Positions 1 through 13,552 of a DNA stretch of 64,000 nucleotides are shown piece by piece. A model generated the notes under the pieces. That model did not search any database and was not told the origin of the DNA. It saw only the letters and a list, made by a program, of their open reading frames with translations. The DNA comes from Onchidella celtica (lineage: Eukaryota > Mollusca > Gastropoda > Systellommatophora > Onchidiidae). How positions within the stretch are numbered: position 1 is the first letter of the stretch; each line of letters begins with the position of its first letter. The position numbers were made by a program, and so were the translations under genes. The stretch spans positions 1,787,037 through 1,851,036 of the forward strand of contig OZ007570.1 in NCBI GenBank assembly GCA_963931925.1. Reading direction: 5' to 3'.

Positions 1-3000
1 AAAGCTTGTTTGACATTTTATTTCATTTGCTTTTAAATTTTGAAAATAGTTATTTTTTTCTTTTTGTAAATTTATCATTATCATGTTTTCCAGCGGCGGT
101 TTTGAAATATACATTAAATTGGCACATTTGAGCTTCATCTTTCATGTTAGTTTACAGAAAAACTCACCGCGACACATTTGAAGCGAAACGAAATGAAAGT
201 GGCCGTGAGTGATGACTAGAACCGGAGATCTAAAACAATCTTCTTGTCAGCCTCAACATGAAAACACGCTGAAACTGGTCATAAGTGATTTCAAGAGGAG
301 AGATCCAAACATGCATGCGATGGCAGGCCGTAAGAGCCTGTGTTACAAATGTCTAGGAGATGTAAGTATATCACACGTGCAAAACCTTCGTCTACCAAAC
401 CCGAGGGAACTTGTCTTCCCCCCCTCCCCCCCGCCGGTGCTGTAGTTGGTTTACAGGTTGAGTTCGTTCGGGCGCCTTTAATCGCTGGTTTCAGCGACCA
501 GTGTGCCAAAGCTGTCAGAGAAAGAGCCAGTTAATCTCCACATTTTGCACCAGCCCAGCACTGCCCAAAGTCAAGCCTGCACTTGCCACTTGCTGAGGTC
601 TTGCACTCGTGTTCATGTTTCCATTGACTCCCCTTGCAGTGTGCGCATGTCCAGCATGTATGGGCATCTACATGTACTTTCATTGGCCTAGATTTAAAGA
701 CCTGCCAGGTGACTGCAACGCAACAAAGTGGCATGTGTGCGGCTAGCCTTAGAGTTTGGCGTGTTGATGAGAAAAGTTAATCTGGCTATTGTCATAAAAG
801 AAAAATTAAAAATACACGGTGGATGCAGAAGAAGAAGAGCAGACACAACATCCAAAACCACAACAACTACAACAACTACCCAATGTCCACTGTTATGAAA
901 GCGTAATGGCGCAAATCTTTTCAATTGTGAAGACATTGGAGTCTCTCTGTAAACATTACACACTTTAGAACTCTTTGAATGGTTTGTAGGAAAACAGAAC
1001 CTAAACTGTTTACATTTCACAGAACAAGCACACATTCAAATAATGCTGTTGGACACCAATGTCAGACAGAATGAACCTGTTTCCAATTCAAATTGTTTGT
1101 CCATTAATGTAACAACATGTTTATTTACCGTCTTCACAGATAGTTGGGCAGTGGTAGAGGGGTGGGGCGGCTTTAAATAGGCGCAGGGGGGAGGAGGGAA
1201 GAAAGCAGCTTGTTTCAGACTGGACCACACAAAGAACGTTTGTCTTCTTGAACATTAAACAATACACGAGTTAAATCCTGAATGGCTCTATGCAACACTG
1301 CAGTGGTATTGAAATGGAATTTTATTGTATTTGCCCACCTCAGGGTTTGAATAACGAAAAGACGCAACTTTAAACAACAGAAAAGCAGCTTATTTAATCT
1401 CATTTGTTTGTGAACGTAAAATGCCAGCTCTGTAGGCCGAAGACAAACGTCTTATTCAGAGCATGCGGCAATCTTTTGAAAACACAATCAGATTATGGCC
1501 CGCAGCTGTAATTTAAATTTCCATTTTATTTGTATTGAACCCAAGTCACCCGAATTCGAGTTCTGAATTCTTTGATTGCGTCTGCGACATTTTGGGCAAT
1601 TTTTTTTTTGGCCGGCTCAGACTTTGAGAAATTATTTAGTTCTCAGTCCAAACTGCCAGCGCTGTCAGCGAGTGATCAATACTCCACTAGTTACTGACAT
1701 CAGTTTCTGCCATACTGTTGTTGTAGTTGGGCAAAATCATGTCTGAGACAGTCCAAATCTATTTGTTCATGTCAAACTCAGCAGATCCTCTTCGATACAA
1801 GATTCGTTGCTTTACACGGAACCTGCTCAAAACGACATCTCAGTTCGGAGATGGAAAATGTCCTTAATGTACATTAAGGCCTCAAAGTGACACTCGTGGA
1901 CATTCATTCTATTTTACTCTTTCTTTCCTCCTTCCTTCCTTCTTTACTTACTGCCCGCCTTCCTTCCTTTTCTTCTTTCTTTCCTTCTCTTTTGTTTCCT
2001 CTTTTTTTTTTTTCGTTAATATACTAGTAGAGAACACTCGGCCTCATGGGCCAAGGACACACCCTTAATCTCTTCGTCTTATTTGGATCGGTTGTTTTCT
2101 CTCCCCCCCCCCCTTTCCCCTTTTCTCTGCGCCTTCCCTCCATCTAATTACATGTTATTTTCAAGCTGGACCTGTATCAAACTTAAATCTCCCAGCGAGG
2201 CACATGGACAGCCCCCTCAAAAATGACCATTGTATTTTACCGTCCTGGCAACTGTTTTAAAATACGAGAAAACTTCATTGAACACAACAGTTGTATGTAA
2301 ATACTATTGGATTAGATTAGTTGACAGCACAAAAATTAATCTAATAAATAATTTTTCAAACTGATATTCAGGGTGCAGAACTGAGCTTTAAAAATGGTCA
2401 ATTTCCTCCACAATTAAATACCCCTGCCGCCATTTTTGGTTTGTTTCTCTAATGAGAAAGTACGCTTGGACTTTTAAATGCTTCCTGTTCTATTTTTATC
2501 TTTTTTAAAATTGATTATGTGTTTTTTTTCTTTTTGAAGACACAAAAGCGAGGACCAGGTTAGTAGACACGTGCCAGTGGTAGACAAATAACTGAAAATA
2601 GAATGTATTGCAATGTGGAAGTAATGAAATCTACTCGTGTAGTCTTGGCGAAGACCCTTTGGGGTGTCAGATATAGGACAGACGTCACTGAAACATGTCC
2701 ATGATTGGCTGTGACAAGGCAACAGGATACCACAAGGACAGGCCTGGATAGTGCCACTCAGTCATTCCATCATTGCTAGCCAATCTCCTTAGCTCTCGAG
2801 AGATCGCCCATTGGAAATCGGAAACAATTCATCGATTGCCTTTTGAGACTAGAGAACTTGCTGATTCCATTGACATTTTCAACAGTATATTACAACTTCC
2901 TTGTTTTTGGCAGACTTTCTTCAAGCCAAAAGAGGACCAGAACCATCACACTGTAATTTGTATGTCATTTCTGTGAATCAAACTAATTATCTGCACCTCC

Positions 3001-3007
3001 ACCTTCT
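1..3007. other. No gene seen
   Basis: AT-rich unique DNA with short CT runs near 1915-2010 and 2098-2135. Small open frames lack splice context or family resemblance. I see no promoter or RNA gene. Confidence 0.6.
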
Positions 3008-3046
<39 letters not shown>

Positions 3047-3200
3047 TCACTCTCCCCCCTCTCTCTCTGTCTCACTCTCTCTCACTCTCTCTCTCTCTCT
3101 CTCAATCTATACCTTCCCCCTCTCTTTCCTTCCCGTCTCTCTTTCCTACCCCCCCCTCCCCTTCCCCTCCCCTCCTTCCATGTCTCCCTCCCTCCCTCTC
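3008..3200 (+). repeat. CT-rich microsatellite
   Basis: A (TC)n tract grades into TCCC-rich DNA. Open frames on it are Ser/Leu or Arg/Glu low-complexity by-products. Confidence 0.9.
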
Positions 3201-4164
3201 TGTGATTTTTTTGTTTTCGTACTTTTGCAAGGCCAACGTATTTTGGGCATAATAATATGGTTCGAATACAGTGGGGCCGTTACTGTTTGACAGCTGCGGG
3301 CTCATCTACATGGCATTGGAAGGAACGTCGTGTCTGGACCAAGTGTCCGCAGGGCTGCGCAGTGTGGGACTCAGTGGCTCCAGGTTACAGAGATAATTTG
3401 ACAATGTGATCAGGTACAGATCGGAGATCTGGCGGTTGCGCAATTTCTCCCAGTCCCAAGTTCTGGTCAGCGATACTGGTCACACTGATGTGTTGGGGTT
3501 TTTTTTTTTTCCCCTTGTTACAGCGTGGGTGGATGGAAGGGGAAAGGAGATTTGGAAGGGGGGGGGGGGCTGGCTGCCTGGACACACTGGGGGTTAATTC
3601 TGACATCCGTCACGTTTTCTTCTTTCTCCTCCTTCCTTTCTTCTTCCGTCTTCTGGTTCCTTGGCATGGACTTTCTTTCTTTCTTTCTCTTCATCGCTTT
3701 GGTTGTCCGGTTCTCATTTTCGGATTTGAAGAGCTTGGTAAACTGAGGCCATGTTTCATTAGCGTTATTATGCATATTTTTTAAAGGGGGGTGGGGGTGG
3801 GTGGGTGATTTGAATAATTGGAAAGAGGAAAGGGGAAGGATTTCCTATGTAGAAGGAGTTATGGAAATATTTCGGAGAGGAAGAGAGATGGACAGGCCAT
3901 GGGAATGCGTAATGAAATAGAACGAAAAAAAACAACAACAAAAGCTGTGAAATTGATGTGACGTGCATGATGATGAGAAATTAAAAAAAAGACCAGGTGG
4001 TTTTGGTAGGGGGGGGGGGGGAGGGAATGTCTGTACAGAAATTAATGAGGATATTGAAACAGAGAACAGTAGTGATGATGTATAATACTTGGAAGGTTAA
4101 GTGCTAGTGTCACTAGTCTAATAGTGCATTGTAATGAAAATGGTACTTATAGTGATGTTATCAT

Positions 4165-4540
4165 GAGAAATGATCATATTATAAAGGATGTAAGGTAAGG
4201 CCTCCAATGAAAGGCTTTTTAACGCTAAGTCTGAATCTACGAAACATCGTATTACGCACAGAAAGACCTAATTAAAGGTGTACGTGGACATTTTTTGAAA
4301 GGCCTTTATAATCTGCTTCCATTGATTCTGAGCCACAACTGAGTTGAACAGAAGAAAGTGTTCCCACAGTTTTGGGCTGAAAAAAAAAGAAAAAAAGACG
4401 CATTCTCTTCGAGTAGAATCAATGAATATTGCAGGAAATTTGGTTATTGGTGATCGAAATACAACATTAGCAATCACAATTGTGTATTTCCCGAGACAGC
4501 GGCCAACTAGTGACAATACTGACAGTGATGAGGATACGGT
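4165..4540 (+). repeat. Dispersed repeat, copy 1 (pairs with 54718-55090)
   Basis: About 370 bp align in the same order with 54.7-55.1 kb. The best block is GAGCCACAACTGAGTTGAAC (4329-4348). Others are GACCTCCAAT-like, AAAGACGCATTC, GCAGGAAATT and CCAACTAGT. There is no consistent open frame and no clear inverted end. Confidence 0.6.
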
Positions 4541-6240
4541 CGGACGCTGTGCAACATTGATGGAAACAGTTCATCCGCATCACAAGTTGAACGTTTGGCG
4601 TTTATGGTCTATTGACAGGTGTTTTTGTGTCTTTGGAGTCTGACGATTTTGGGCACACAATATTCTGGTTGTCAATTCTCAGTATGTGGGTATTGCCAAC
4701 TTGGGGGTGGCAGCGGCGTCGCGTTAATTCCAAAGTTCAGTTTTTTTGTTTTGTTTTGTCATTAATTTCCATCTCTGTACTGAGAAGGACGATGATAACT
4801 TGGCGATGACCAAGATAATACCATAGTGAAAACCTCCTATGACGCAAGGAGGAAGGAGCCGTGAATGATGTGGCCGGACGGACGGCTAATCACACAGTAT
4901 ACAACTAATAACACAGATAACATGGTAAATCCACTACCGGTCTCGTCTCCCTCCAAATTCTCCCGGTCTTAGAGCCAAATCCGTTTCCGGCATTTCTTGG
5001 CCAATTGTTCAAAGTGACTTGGCTCAGTGTCTGCAATGATCAAGGGCCGGCCGGTTCTTCTCTCCTGATTGCTGTTACTTCTGGAGGTTCTAAAGGAAAC
5101 AAAAATAATAGAATTTCTGATGGAAAAAGTGCCAAGCAGGGTGGTGGAGTAGGGGGATAGGGGATAGGCGATTATTTTCGTGTCTTTTTCCTGGATTTCC
5201 TCTCCCCACCCGCACCCGCTCCTACTCCGACGGTTGAGACAAGGAGAGCAGAGCGAGGGGCTGTTTTCAGACCCCAGTGCTCAAGTGATATAAACAAACT
5301 ACGTCACTTCCGGCGCACAGCCATTGGTTAATGGTGGTTCCCTTGTCTTTGTGTTTTTCCTGGCACTCATTGCATTTGTTTTCATCAGTTGTCTCTCTAG
5401 TTGGTCTTTTCTTTCTTTCTTTCGTTCCTTCTTCTACCTGTTTCATGTTGTAGTATTCATGAGTTTCAGAATTGCTCGTCCAAGTGTACCCCATAGCGAA
5501 ATACTGCAAACGTTTTACAAAAAGAAAGTTATACGGATATTTCTATTACTTCTACTGTTGTTATTATTTCTTTCTAACCCAGGATTTGGCAGAATACATC
5601 TTTTTTTCCCCTGCCATTTCGTCACTGACTATTTGGGACATTTGACTGTCCACGGCAAAAGCTCCACGATTTGTCAGTGTGTCATGCTACGGAACGGAAG
5701 CGGGAAATGGCTAGTTTTTCTCCTCTCCTTCCCCATTTGGGGGTGGGGGGGGGGGTTCTTTCTCTCGTCTTTCCGTGACCGTCCAGTCTTTGCCAGCCAT
5801 TTGGTCAAACCCCACCCCTCCCCCGCTCCATACTTACACTTTTTCATTCACCCCTGACCCTTTGCCCACGTCATCTCCAGATAATTATGGTCCTTAACTC
5901 TGCTTCTCTCCCCCGCCAACTTCCGACTTCCTATCGATTCTCTACCATTTTGAATCCAAATCCACTGGCAAATCTTTCTATTTTCGGTATGGATTTCCTC
6001 AGATTGGAACTTCTTTCTTTTGTTATCTGGACTATTATGAAATGAAAAAGCGGCTCTGATATTTCAGTAACGATTTTTTTTTTTAATCGCCCGCACATTT
6101 CTCGTTTCAAGCTATTGATTTTTTTTTTTTATAATGCTTTGAAAGAAATGAACAAGAGGATTAAGCACAAGGCATGCTTGAATGCTAACCATATTCTAAT
6201 GTACAGACAGAATTCTAAAACCGTGTTTGCCATTTCGCTC
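4541..6240. other. No gene seen
   Basis: Unique DNA. A 177-codon open frame at 5324-5857 is Phe/Leu/Ser-rich, crosses pyrimidine runs and a poly-G, and has no recognisable domain, so it is not called. Confidence 0.55.
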
Positions 6241-6300
6241 ACGGACCTGTCTATCTGTCTACCTACCTACCTCTCTACCTACATAACTACCAACCAACCT

Positions 6301-6585
6301 TGGGGACAAGGTGGTCTAGAGGCAAGGTGCTCGCCTCTCATGCCAAGGGTCCCGGGTTCTAAACCCGGGCAGTGCAGGCATGTTGGAAATTGGATTTTTC
6401 TCATATTTTCAAGTCCCTGGTCCTATTGGGGGGTAGGATCGAGTACCTAGTCTTCTCGGATAAGGACGAAAAACTTCGGAGGGCCCGTGTGCACGTTGCG
6501 CACGTTAAAGATACCTTGGCAGTTGGAAATCGTAAAGAGCAGGCCGAAAGGCCGCTGCCCGGGCAAAATTGAAATTGAAATTAAT
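6301..6585 (+). mobile_element. tRNA-derived SINE
   Basis: The 5' part carries internal RNA polymerase III promoter boxes: an A box TGGTCTAGAGG near 6312 and a B box GGTTCTAAACC near 6356, spaced as in a tRNA. A non-tRNA body follows, including GTTGCGCACGTTAAAGATACC and a GC-rich GGCCGCTGCCCGGGC. It ends in a short A-rich repeat of ATTGAA units before AATAGATT. Elements of this structure are common in molluscs. It inserted next to a CTAC-rich stretch at 6250-6295. Confidence 0.8.
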
Positions 6586-6700
6586 AGATTAAAAAATTTA
6601 TCCATATCATCCCCCCTCCCCCACCAGCAACAACAAAAATTTATTATTATTCATTATTAAAATATAATTATATTGTTATTAATAAATTTTCAAATATTAT

Positions 6701-6777
6701 TTGAGTTGTGAGTTGTGAACTGATGTGAGTTGTGAACTGCTGTGAGTTGTGAACTGTTGTGAGTTGTGATCTGCGCC
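6701..6777 (+). repeat. 17-bp tandem repeat, about 4.5 copies
   Basis: The unit GAGTTGTGAACTGATGT repeats four times with one or two changes per copy. It may be part of the retroelement whose 3' tail follows at 6935-7046. Confidence 0.85.
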
Positions 6778-6934
6778 TAACAGGCTTCGTTACAATTTGC
6801 TCCGAGATAGAGAGAGAGAGTGAGTGAGACAGGGAGAGAGAAAGAAGCAGTGCAGTGTGTTTAGCGCCTCGCAGGCAGCTCCATTCTGCTCTGTGGTTGA
6901 CATGAGATTGTGTGCATATTATGTACAATTAGAA

Positions 6935-7046
6935 TGTGGGAGTGAATGCGTTTGTAAAGTAGTAAATAAGTTCTGTAAAGCGCTTAGAGCCTGTGGAACA
7001 GGGTTAAGCGCTATATAAATGCCATTTATTATTATTATTATTATTA
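6935..7046 (+). mobile_element. Retroelement 3' end with (ATT)n tail
   Basis: The sequence GTAAAGCGCTTAGAGCCTG, then GGGTTAAGCGCTATATAAAT and a pure (ATT)n tract (7026-7046), is the characteristic 3' end of many invertebrate and fish LINEs and SINEs. No reverse transcriptase frame is visible upstream, so this is a 5'-truncated copy or a SINE borrowing the tail. Confidence 0.7.
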
Positions 7047-7740
7047 CCCCTCCCCCCCCCTCCTTACCTATCTACCTGTCTCTCTTTCTGTCTGTCTGTC
7101 AGCATTTTAAAGTGCACTCACCTGCTCATCTGTAATATAATCTTATCCATCTGTAAATTAATTATTGAAGGAAAAAAAAAAAAGACTAAACTATGATTAT
7201 TGATTAGTGCTGGACAGAACGCCTGCATGGGTAGATCTTTGCTTGGGTGTCTCATGCACGTCACAGAAATGTAACTAACTACCTTTCTTCCCCCTTTCCC
7301 CTCTCTATCCTAATTTCTCCCCTTTCTGCTGTCTCTCCTTGATCCACCCTCCCCACTTTTCCCCCGCACAGAGCTGTGCTTGCGACATGCAGGGTTGATC
7401 AGAGATAATTTGGAAATATCTGATGTTGGAATTGTGTGGCAAGATCTGACAGCTAATAGACCTTGATGATTACATTTTTATCAGAAAATCCTCCCGAGCC
7501 GAGAATAGAGAAATGTTTGTGTGCGTCTGTGTGTGTCTACATATGTGTTCGTCACAGAGTCAGTTTCTGATGTCGGGTTTGACCTGGTTAGAGCTGCTGG
7601 TCAGTGGTATGTGAAGGGTACACAGTTAAAAAGAAACCCATGTGCGGAGGATAGGGAATATGCGTGAACGTATCTCTCTTGTGTGTGTGTGTGTGTGTAG
7701 GTGAGTGTATGTGTTTTTGGTAGTGGTTTTTATTAAGGAA

Positions 7741-8170
7741 GTGTATATCCGTACAACATGTTGTATGGATATGGACACGAAATATCTGCACAACATGTTT
7801 ACCAAAAAGCGCGACTGGTGAAGGTTTGCTGAAACAAAACTTGGTATGGTGTTCACGAATTTAAAGTGACAACACATGGAATAGTCAGATGGACCTGGGG
7901 CCGTGAGGGTCTAGTCAGTTTGTATCAATGGGCGGTAGTCAGATTGACTAATCAGGCGAAAAAGGGTTGGGGTAGCCATTGGTGATCGACGTACACTCAA
8001 GTATATTATTAGCGCAGATCACACAATCTCCGAGCAGAAGTCGGATTGTTTTGCTACTAAGCCGATTCATATTTTTAAAACTATGCAAATTAACAAGGTC
8101 AGTAATATAGTATTCCGGTGTGTGTTCTACGTCACCGAACTGTGTGCGTTGTACAGATATGCACTGTCCA
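7741..8170 (+). mobile_element. Palindrome-ended MITE, copy 1 (right end truncated)
   Basis: This is about 430 bp of non-coding DNA, nearly identical to 45231-45660. The left end carries an imperfect palindrome centred on ACAACATGTTGT (7744-7774), followed by a second half-copy at 7780-7800. The right end (8147-8170) has the inverted half-repeat reading GTTGTACAGATAT but lacks the terminal full palindrome present in copy 2. Bases around 7893-7985 form a core also shared with the inverted element at 47.9-48.2 kb. A short open frame crossing it is not coding. Confidence 0.8.
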
Positions 8171-8274
8171 TTATGCGCTTCCTTTTAGTAATGTTGGTGT
8201 AGAAGATGCTTGGGAAAATAGAGGAAGATGGGATGTTGATGATGAGCAGTGATATGGGAGATATATCTATATAG

Positions 8275-8348
8275 ACGGACAGACAGATAGATAGATATAG
8301 ACAGACAGATAAATAGATAGATATGGACAGACAGACAGACAGACAGAC

Positions 8349-8392
<44 letters not shown>

Positions 8393-8393
8393 G

Positions 8394-8491
<98 letters not shown>

Positions 8492-8508
8492 CAGATAGAT
8501 AAATAGAT
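8275..8508 (+). repeat. (GATA)n microsatellite with GACA edges
   Basis: An almost pure GATA block (8350-8488) is flanked by GACA variants. The open frames on the other strand are Ile-Tyr-Leu-Ser repeats. Confidence 0.95.
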
Positions 8509-8710
8509 GGCGAGAGAGAGATTGCGCAATAGATGTAGTAAGATTTGAGGTAGAGACAGAGAGAAGAAAGAGATGGCTAAAGTGACGAAGGGATAGATAG
8601 ATGGGTGTGTTGGAAAGGGAAAGATAGGGATGAAACGAATACGTCGCTGTGATCTGTGAGATTGTGTGGGGAGAGACGGGGAAGGCGGGAGGGGGGGGGG
8701 GAGTGAAAGA

Positions 8711-9147
8711 AAGAGGAAGATTAAACTCACACACAAAGAGGAAGATTAAACTCACATATAAAGAGGAAGATTAAACTCACACACAAAGAGGAAGATTAAA
8801 CTCACATATAAAGAGGAAGATTAAACTCACATATAAAGAGGAAGATTAAACTCACATATAAAGAGGAAGATTAAACTCACATATAAAGAGGAAGATTAAA
8901 CTCACATATAAAGAGGAAGATTAAACTCACATATAAAGAGGAAGATTAAACTCACACATAAAGAGGAAGATTAAACTCACACATAAAGAGGAAGATTAAA
9001 CTCACATATAAAGAGGAATATTAAACTCACATATAAAGAGGAAGATTAAACTCACATATAAAGAGGAAGATTAAACTCACATATAAAGAGGAAGATTAAA
9101 CTCACATTGAAAGAGGAAGATTAAACTCACACTGAAAGAGGAAGATT
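8711..9147 (+). repeat. 25-bp tandem repeat, about 17 copies
   Basis: The unit AAGAGGAAGATTAAACTCAC plus ATATA (or ACACA) repeats with very few changes. The strict 25-bp period and low divergence indicate recent expansion. Confidence 0.95.
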
Positions 9148-10136
9148 CAGGTTAATGCCGTGGATGGAAAACAGGTGGGGGTGGCGGGGCAGAAAAAGAG
9201 TTAATCTCCCCCCCCCCCCCCTATAAAGAAGGACAGATGGATAAACAAAGTGAGATTTAAACACATGGATGGAGAGAGAGAGAGATGGAAGAGTAGGAGG
9301 GCAGAAATACAAGTGAGAGGCAGCGCTAAACACGCTATACAGTGATCTCCACACATTTTGTCCTGCCATAAATCCATCCTCCGTGTGCTGTCAGCCAACA
9401 GTGAGGCCACTCATCATTGTGAGGTTTGGGTCGGAGAGAACAACTTTGGGGACTGGACAATATGGTGATGTTTGAACCCACAGGAGACTCCGTCTTTCCC
9501 TCTTTCCCTCCCCCACCCCCCCGGCCTTCCATGTTTGTTTGCTTGTTTGTTTTACATATGTTTAAGATAAGGTTATTCTGCAAGGCAAAGTCCTGGTAAT
9601 AGTAATGTTTATCGTGGGACAGGGCTTGAAAATTGTTGGTCAGATATTAATGGGACTGGATCATTTCATGCGTATCTCATGTCATTTGGTAAACAAAAGT
9701 TTCTTTTGTCTAGGTTTTGCTTTTACCAGATGCTTTTAAAAAAAAAAAAAATGCATTTGTTAGGAATAATAGATAGATGCAGATGTAGTAATTAAAATTT
9801 TATTATGGCTGGTCAGAGAGTTCCGTGCCATGAAATATGGAACAACTTTGATCTCATTTCCCGGCAATTTAGATGTAATCCTCCAGGTCCCGCCCTCATT
9901 TCTGCTGGTGGGGAAAATGTCTGATTTTGTGAGGATTTGTTGTCAGAGGCATAATTAACGGGGTTTTCATGATCACCTGCTTGGTTTAGTTGTATATTGA
10001 GGAAATTACCAAAAATAACTTTTCTCGCCTAACTTGTTGTGGGAACTGCTGCGGAGTGATACATTTCTGTGTATCACTGGTGATACATGGGGTCTACAGG
10101 GTTAAATTCCATGATATCAACAGCAAGAACAATCCT
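9148..10136. other. No gene seen
   Basis: Unique DNA with a poly-C at 9208-9221 and A13 at 9738. Nothing coding is supported. Confidence 0.55.
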
Positions 10137-10350
10137 TTAACCTTAATACTCTCACAGCACAATTCCACTAGCAGCTTGGCTCGTCCATGACTGTCAAAGC
10201 CAATTTAACCAGCTTTCAGAAATGTATACTTTCGTCGTGGTTTCTAAGCGAAAAACAGCATCAAATACTGTATAACTTGTAAAGATTGAAGACATGCAGT
10301 TCGAAGAGTCATGGCGGAACACAGTAACTCCCTCGAGACTGATAGAAACA
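10137..10350 (+). mobile_element. Degenerate TTAA-flanked MITE
   Basis: This aligns with the better-preserved element at 46177-46386. TTAACCTTAATACT marks the left end, and the inner blocks ACCAGCTTTCAGAAATGTATACTTT and GAAGACATGCAGTT are shared. The right end (GACTGATAG at 10338) has lost the terminal AGGGTTAA. Confidence 0.6.
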
Positions 10351-12109
10351 CACAAGAAAAGGAGTAGGAAGTGGATCCTTACATAATTTTGCAATCATCA
10401 TGAGCCATGGACTCAGAACTGATATGATATGATGTGATATAGCTGTTTGAACCGTAAATTTGAACATCAGTCTCAGATCCCGAGTGGTGCATTAAGATCA
10501 AGCTCGGTATCTAAATTGAATTTGCTTTCATAACTTGCCCTATAGCAAAAGCTATTTTTACCTACAGACTACAGTTATCACGTTAAAATGTGATATTTTA
10601 TCATATCCTGAAAGGTTTTGATATCTGAAACTTGCCAGTCTGACCTTTGTGCAGTGCCACAAATAGAGAAATATCAGTGGTCACTGATGGCACAAAAAGC
10701 TATCAACGTCGGAGGAATATTTGTTTATTTATTTATGTATTTATTTGTGTGTGTGTGCGTGTGTGTGTATGTGTGGAATCAGAGTCTGACGTTATTCCAG
10801 ATCCTATGTAAACTGTCTGACTATAGAGCCAGTGGACAAAAGTTGTGTACAAACTGCCTCGTCCTAGTTGGTTCTTTTTGTCACCATGTCAGTTTTTTCC
10901 CATCTTCCTGCTGTCACATGGATTATCCTAGACTTGTGTGGTTTGTGTTCAGGGCACGAATCCATACATGTGTAAATATAATGATGTGGTGTTTGTACTT
11001 CCCTCTCGTCGCCCGGTATAAATTCGAATGTTTACATAAAACCCGGAAATATGTACGACCAGGAAACTGTCATCGAATGCCGCTCCTACTGGGAACTTTG
11101 GCCTGCAAAAAATGGATGGATAATTTGATGGATGGATGGGTGGACGTTTCGGTGGATGGGTGGATGGACTGGCGGACGAATTGATGGATGGACGGACGGG
11201 CGGACAAAAAGGTGAATGGACAGATGAATGGATGGACGAGTTGGAGGCTGGATGTTGTAATAACTGGAAGAAATCAGTTTCTAAAGACATGGAAGTTAGA
11301 TCGGATTTCTGACACCTCTTCTGCGTGTCGGATCAAAGGTCCAGTGCTTAGACATTTTGAAACCGGATAATTATGAGAAATCTTAGCTTCAAATCCCTCT
11401 CGGCCGTGGTATACAGTAACTAAAATTTCATTTTTTGTGTAAATGACCTACGAGGCTGTGGTCTGACGAAGATCCAAACCTTGTATTTGATCTTGCCTCG
11501 TCATACTGAAAATGACATAAAACTTTAAGGAAGAAGAATAAAAACGAAGTGAAAATATAGATTAAGTCATGGCACTTGTGAGATATGGACTGGCTCTTGT
11601 CGAGTATACACCGCCATTCGATCATTGGTAACTATGGAATGATTTCATTCCCCGGCATACAGGAATGGTTTCTTGACGCATTTGACCAAAGATTAAGTGA
11701 CGGTAAAGAAAACACATGCACACATAGAGAGCTCCATCGCGAGAGATGTAATGCCAATGGTTTATAGCCTGCCTGGCATGTGAGGAAACTGCGGCCATTT
11801 AGTAGTGTTCCCCTTATTACTTTGGTCGGAGAGGAAAACCAAGTGACGCTTTGCGGTCACTTTGCGGTCCAGCGCAAATGTTCGGAATGCGGACCGTATC
11901 GTGGTAGTTTTAGTATTATTTCATGACTGCGCCAGGTCCGTATCCCGGAGGTTAAGCTGGCCTGCAATCCTGGAGATAACGCTTCAAGAATGCTAACGAT
12001 CGCACGCCTCTTTTACATGCGCACGGCGGATGTCATTGTAAGGAGGCGCCAGGTCCGCATGCCATTATCACCGGTGAAATGACTTATGAAAAACTCGCGT
12101 CGCCTCTAT
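10351..12109. other. No gene seen
   Basis: Contains (GT)n at 10747-10770 and degenerate GGAT/GGACG repeats at 11110-11240. The open frames over them are repeat by-products. Confidence 0.55.
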
Positions 12110-12312
12110 AGCGGTGAGGCGCGGAGCGGAACGGATCCTGTGGACAAGTATACAGAGGCAAAGAGTATTTTTCTTTTTAATACGCCATTTTCCCGTAAAA
12201 ACAGCGGACCGGAGCGGAGCGGATGCTGTGGACAAGTATACAGAGACAAAGAGTGTTTTTCTTCTTAATACACCATTTTGCCGTAAAAAACAGCGGAGCG
12301 GATGCTGTGGAC
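12110..12312 (+). repeat. Short tandem duplication, 88 then 79 bp
   Basis: The block around GGATCCTGTGGACAAGTATA at 12133 recurs at 12221 and, truncated, at 12300. It contains GC-rich GGAGCGGAGCGG and a CCGTAAAAACAGCGG segment. No function is visible. Confidence 0.8.
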
Positions 12313-13043
12313 ACGACCACTTATGTGGGCAAAATGTGAGCAGCGAAATGAAACTCGCATCAAGTGCAACCAGTGTGCAATGTGTTTAGTCAACTCGACG
12401 CCGGAAGAAAAAACTTTTGACTTTTGCCAAACAAAAATGTTGGCCGATGCATCCAGTCGTGGCCACGTCACAGGGCACTGGTCGTAAACTGTGTAGATTT
12501 GCGAGAAAAAGAGCGGCAGAGTGATAGAAAGATAAACCGCAATTACACTGGCCGGGGAATCGTCCCACACAGTCGATGGATGCGGCAAACAGCGTTCAGA
12601 CTTTACTCAGCGGTCGTGCTATCGCGGTCATTAGCGACAGACAGCCAGCTCTAATGGAGTCTTAATTTAGAGGGAATTTATTAAAACATTTCTAATGAAC
12701 TGTGGACACTATTGGCGACTCCCACGCTCATTCTCACGGGGAAAGCTCGAGTATTTTGAGCCCGTGATGACGAAAGAAGGAATGAATGAAATGATGGCTA
12801 TGGGAACTGGTCACTTGTTCTGGCAGTAGATAGAAAGGGAAACATAATAGGATATTTAATCAGCCAATCGCCAGTGCTTTTGTAATGATGTTAACCAAGG
12901 GCCTGTGACGCATTGAGGGATTTGTTTGTGAATGTGTGGGTGGGATCACGTTAGCGGTCATTTGGCTGAAGGGAGGTGGAATTGGAGTTGAGTGGTAGAT
13001 TTTGGGTGGGCGGAGGAAAGAATTGATGGACAGAGGGTCATGA

Positions 13044-13505
13044 GGGTGGATGGATGGATGGATGGATGGATGGGTGGATGGATGGATGGATGGATGGATG
13101 GATGGATAGATGGATGGATGGATGGGTGGATGGATGGATGGATGGATGGGTGGATAGATGGATGGATGGGTGGATGGATGGATGGATGGGTGGATAGATG
13201 GATGGATGGGTGGATAGATGGATGGATGGGTGGATGGATGGATGGATGGGTGGATGGATGGATGGATGGGTGGATGGATGGATGGATGGGTGGGTGGATG
13301 GATGGATGGATGGGTGGATAGATGGATGGATGGGTGGATAGATGGATGGATGGATGGATGGATGGGTGGATGGATGGGTGGATGGATGGATGGATGGATG
13401 GATGGATGGGTGGATGGATGGATGGATGGATGGATGGATGGATGGATGGATGGATGGGTGGATGGATGGATGGATGGATGGATGGGTGGATGGATGGATG
13501 GATTG
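13044..13505 (+). repeat. (TGGA)n microsatellite
   Basis: A 460-bp array of GGAT/TGGA units is interrupted by regular TGGG variants. It is open in several frames on both strands without coding meaning. Confidence 0.95.
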
Positions 13506-13552
13506 GCTGATGGAAAATGTCAATTAATGAACGAAAGGGTGACTGAAAGAGG

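Noticed and set aside
5324-5857. A 177-codon Phe/Leu-rich frame that could suggest a membrane protein
   Set aside because: The hydrophobicity comes from pyrimidine-rich DNA. It includes a poly-G and has no recognisable family.
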